Assembly: GCA_900552155.1 (NCBI GenBank) | Contig: URYU01000089.1 | Span: 1-7,322, forward strand | DNA length: 7,322 nucleotides | Direction of reading: 5' to 3' | From: an uncultured Collinsella sp. | GTDB lineage: Bacteria; Actinomycetota; Coriobacteriia; Coriobacteriales; Coriobacteriaceae | Part shown: in pieces, positions 6,024-7,322 of the stretch | How positions within the stretch are numbered: the stretch's first letter is position 1 | Layout of the letters: every line of letters begins with the position of its first letter | Translations under genes and position numbers: made by a program | The notes under the pieces: generated by a model | The model's database searches: none | Told to the model about the DNA's origin: nothing | Seen by the model: only the letters and a program-made list of their open reading frames with translations

Positions 6024-6344
6024 ATGGCGTCTGAGGGCTTTTTTGAACGGGTGTACGAGGTGGTCGAGCAGATCCCCGAGGGGATGGTCGCCACGTATGG
6101 CCAGGTGGCGATGCTTGCCGGTCGTCCACGAAGTGCGCGGTACGTGGGGTATGCCCTGCATAGTAATCCGCGCCCCGGCGAGATTCCCTGTCACCGCGTG
6201 GTGTTTGCCGACGGGCACATATGCGAGGGCTTCGCTTTTGGCGGTCCCGATGCTCAACGTGAGCTTTTGCTAGGGGAAGGTGTGGCGTTTAAGGACGACA
6301 TGCACGTCGACTTGGCCGCCTGTCGCTGGCCTGCCGGGCTCTAG
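6024..6344 (+). CDS. Short O6-alkylguanine-DNA alkyltransferase-like (MGMT family) protein
   Basis: The 106-residue product is only the DNA-binding/active-site domain of the Ogt/MGMT family; full Ogt proteins are about 150-180 residues. Visible are IPEGMVATYGQVA (17-29, helix-turn-helix with Tyr25), the arginine finger Arg39 in ARYVG, and the active-site PCHRVV with Cys56. Length and C-terminal DLAACRW are like the alkyltransferase-like (Atl/YbaZ) proteins, which have Trp in place of the Cys and only flag lesions for nucleotide excision repair. Here the Cys is kept, so suicidal alkyl transfer remains possible. ATG 6024 is preferred over the in-frame start at 5985, which lies inside the hairpin repeat; AAGGGAG (6011-6017) precedes ATG 6024 at 6 nt. 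No space remains for an independent promoter between the repeat and the start, so it may depend on read-through from degV. Confidence 0.88.
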   Translation: MASEGFFERVYEVVEQIPEGMVATYGQVAMLAGRPRSARYVGYALHSNPRPGEIPCHRVVFADGHICEGFAFGGPDAQRELLLGEGVAFKDDMHVDLAACRWPAGL

Positions 6345-6360
6345 CGGTTCTGCCGTGGCG

Positions 6361-6401
6361 AAAACCACCACAAAGGCGCCTGTCCCCTTTGTGGTGGTTT
6401 T
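6361..6401. terminator. Hairpin repeat copy 4 after the alkyltransferase gene
   Basis: 16-bp perfect arms, 6361-6376 and 6386-6401, enclose CGCCTGTCC. The stem starts with AAAA and ends in TTTT, so it can terminate from either side. It lies 17 nt past the stop at 6344. Its loop is inverted relative to copies 1 and 3. Confidence 0.78.
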
Positions 6402-6428
6402 ACGCTGTAGGTTTACCAGAGCTAACTT

Positions 6429-6479
6429 ATGGAGAAGGTGTGGTGGCGTACTTTGCCATCAGAAAGTAAACCACGGTGA
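6429..6479 (+). CDS. Possible 16-residue leader peptide with tandem Trp codons
   Basis: ATG 6429 opens MEKVWWRTLPSESKPR and a TGA stop at 6477-6479. Two consecutive TGG codons (6441-6446) recall Trp attenuator peptides; E. coli TrpL ends GWWRTS, and the local DNA TGGTGGCGTACTT is close to its coding DNA. The Shine-Dalgarno is weak (AGAG at 6418-6421). A rival reading uses GGAGAAGG (6431-6438) with GTG at 6443 or 6440 and encodes only 8-9 residues ending at TAA 6467-6469, without Trp. At this length chance is a real alternative. Confidence 0.22.
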   Translation: MEKVWWRTLPSESKPR

Positions 6480-6634
6480 ACTATATTGGTTTCAGCAACG
6501 GAGCAGGCAATAGGCGATGAAAAAGCCTGCCCTGTTGAGTTTGATTCGCATTCCTCCCCTCTGTGCGATTCAACGGTGTACTTCGGGAACAGGCCTGCTG
6601 GCAACTAGCTGCCGGCGGGCCTGTTCCTGTTTGT
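6443..6634 (+). ncRNA. Structured non-coding RNA region (attenuator-like) between two convergent genes
   Basis: This covers most of the 393-nt gene-free stretch 6345-6737. Hairpins on the + strand: 6443-6446/6471-6474 plus 6449-6454/6463-6468 (GTGG-CG-TACTTT over AAAGTA-AA-CCAC, including the second Trp codon of the mini-ORF); GCAGGC 6503-6508 with GCCTGC 6525-6530; 6541-6550 with 6564-6573 (one mismatch) around a C-rich 13-nt loop; and a strong final hairpin, 6586-6627. GCAGGC 6503-6508 can instead pair with GCCTGC 6593-6598 inside the left arm of the last hairpin, which is the logic of an attenuator. A TATATT at 6482-6487 has no good -35. There is no + strand gene after it, so it could be a small RNA, an attenuator relic, or merely a structured 3' region. 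Confidence 0.3.
6586..6634 (+). terminator. Terminator-like 18-bp hairpin
   Basis: Bases 6586-6603 (GGAACAGGCCTGCTGGCA) pair with 6610-6627 over 18 bp, two of them U-G pairs in the + strand RNA, with loop ACTAGC. The tail CTGTTTGT has only a modest T content. The U-G pairs become C-A mismatches in the minus-strand RNA, so the hairpin is more stable on the + strand. Confidence 0.5.
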
Positions 6635-6674
6635 CGAGGGGATGCGATGGACGGAGCCGAAGCGGTCCGGCTCC

Positions 6675-6702
6675 AAAAAAGGCGGACGCCGTAGCGCCCG
6701 CC
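6675..6702 (-). terminator. Intrinsic terminator of trpS
   Basis: Read on the minus strand, GGCGGGCGC, loop TACG, GCGTCCGCC (9 bp including one G-U) is followed by TTTTTT at 6680-6675. It begins 36 nt after the trpS stop. A further GGAGCCG/CGGCTCC hairpin lies at 6653-6674, just beyond the T-run, so it would not be part of the mature 3' end. Confidence 0.85.
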
Positions 6703-6737
6703 CTAAAGCAATCGAAAGCTCAAGCCAGCAGATCGGT

Positions 6738-7322
6738 CTAGTACACCATGCCCATGGCGTCCTGAACCTCGGCCAGGGTCTGCTCGGCGATCTCGTTGGC
6801 GCGACGGTTGCCCTCGTGCAGGACGTCCTTCACATAGTCCAGATCGTTCTCGTAGCGCTGGCGACGCTCGCGGATCGGTGCGAAGTACTCGTTGACGGCC
6901 TCGGTCACGTACTTCTTGAGCTGGCCGGAGCCGCCCATGCCGATCTCCTCGGCAATCTCGACCTCGGAGCGACCGGTGCAGATGGCGGCTGTCGAAAGCA
7001 GGCCAGACACGCCGGGGCGGTTCTCGGGATCGAACGTGATCATGCGCTCGGAGTCGGTCTGGCTCTTCTTGATGCGTTTGGCCGTCTCCTCGGCGGTCAT
7101 CGAGATATTGATGGCGTTGCCGTAGCTCTTGCTCATCTTGCGACCGTCAAGGCCGGGAAGCAGCGGGGTCTCGGACAGCAATGCGTCGACCTCGGGAAAT
7201 ACCTTGCCGTAGCGGTTGTTAAAGCGGCGGGCGATGGTGCGGGTCAGTTCGATGTGCGGCAGCTGGTCGCGACAGACGGGCACGACGTTGCCCTTGCAGA
7301 ATAGAATGTCGCAGGCCTGGTG
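6738..7322 (-). CDS. trpS: Tryptophanyl-tRNA synthetase, C-terminal part (5' end beyond the window)
   Basis: Class I aminoacyl-tRNA synthetase that charges tRNA(Trp) in the cytosol. The minus-strand frame is open to the right edge of the window; 194 residues are visible, more than half of a typical ~330-residue enzyme. The stretch ACDILFCKGN followed by VPVCRDQLPHIELTR corresponds to the TrpRS region that reads ADILLY…VPVGEDQ…HLELTR. The class I signature KMSKS lies at 7125-7139, inside LDGRKMSKSYGN, and the C-terminal anticodon-side helices follow to MGMVY. KMSKS plus the VPV-x-x-DQ-x-x-H-x-ELTR pattern separates it from TyrRS. The HIGH motif and Rossmann start are outside the window. It is convergent with the + strand genes and has its own terminator at 6675-6702. 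Confidence 0.95.
   Translation of the reverse strand, partial: HQACDILFCKGNVVPVCRDQLPHIELTRTIARRFNNRYGKVFPEVDALLSETPLLPGLDGRKMSKSYGNAINISMTAEETAKRIKKSQTDSERMITFDPENRPGVSGLLSTAAICTGRSEVEIAEEIGMGGSGQLKKYVTEAVNEYFAPIRERRQRYENDLDYVKDVLHEGNRRANEIAEQTLAEVQDAMGMVY

Noticed and set aside
3419..6401. CRISPR-like repeats
   Set aside because: The four repeats are about 0.4-1.6 kb apart with genes between them and alternate in orientation, so they are not an array.
6653..6674. GGAGCCG/CGGCTCC hairpin as a + strand terminator
   Set aside because: It is followed by A's, not T's, on the + strand, and on the minus strand it lies beyond the trpS T-run.
6517..6741. Plus-strand 74-codon ORF beginning MKKPALL
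   Set aside because: The start resembles a signal peptide, but the Shine-Dalgarno is weak, the frame runs through the terminator-like hairpin at 6586-6627 and the trpS terminator, and the residues have no family pattern.
6642..7304. Plus-strand 220-codon open frame opposite trpS
   Set aside because: Antisense shadow of the trpS coding sequence (KMSKS region at 7125-7139) and it starts inside the trpS terminator region.

Overview
The window is about 60% GC and gene-dense, with short intergenic gaps full of hairpin repeats. Protein content, GC-rich codon use and the recurring CCACCACAAAG…CTTTGTGGTGG and GGGGAC(G/A)(T/C)TC intergenic repeats fit a gut Coriobacteriia actinobacterium of the Collinsella type. 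That assignment rests on recall and on the look of the sequence, not on a search.

Layout from left to right. (1) 2-1450 (+): 3' part of an LctP-family L-lactate permease whose start lies before the window. (2) 1451-1728: a cluster of GGGGAC-type inverted and direct repeats, then a perfect 16-bp CG-centred palindrome and a strong Shine-Dalgarno. (3) 1729-3399 (+): ATP-dependent phosphoenolpyruvate carboxykinase, pckA, with its active-site residues intact. (4) 3400-3626: a hairpin repeat/terminator, a good sigma-70-like promoter, and a leader RNA that ends in its own long intrinsic terminator. (5) 3627-4346 (+): a free-standing B3/B4-domain protein, related to the editing domain of the PheRS beta chain. 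(6) 4520-4969 (+): a MarR-type regulator. (7) 5089-5943 (+): a DegV-family fatty-acid-binding protein. (8) 6024-6344 (+): a very short O6-alkylguanine alkyltransferase-like protein that keeps the catalytic Cys. (9) 6345-6737: a 393-nt non-coding stretch with a Trp-Trp-containing mini-ORF and several hairpins. (10) 6738-7322 (-): 3' part of tryptophanyl-tRNA synthetase, convergent with everything else, with a clean terminator at 6675-6702.

The + strand genes look like separate short transcription units rather than one operon. After pckA, the B3/B4 gene, degV and the alkyltransferase gene there is, 10-30 nt past each stop, a near-identical 33-bp inverted repeat that probably acts as a bidirectional terminator. 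The four copies alternate in orientation and share an asymmetric GGACAGG loop. Metabolically, lactate uptake and PEPCK could both serve the pyruvate/PEP/oxaloacetate node; the other genes are housekeeping or regulatory and have no obvious shared pathway.

The most interesting parts are non-coding. One is the leader at about 3489-3626, whose hairpins can exclude one another. The other is the attenuator-like region 6429-6634 beside trpS, with a short ORF carrying tandem Trp codons but no + strand gene behind it. No mobile element, CRISPR array, tRNA or rRNA was seen.
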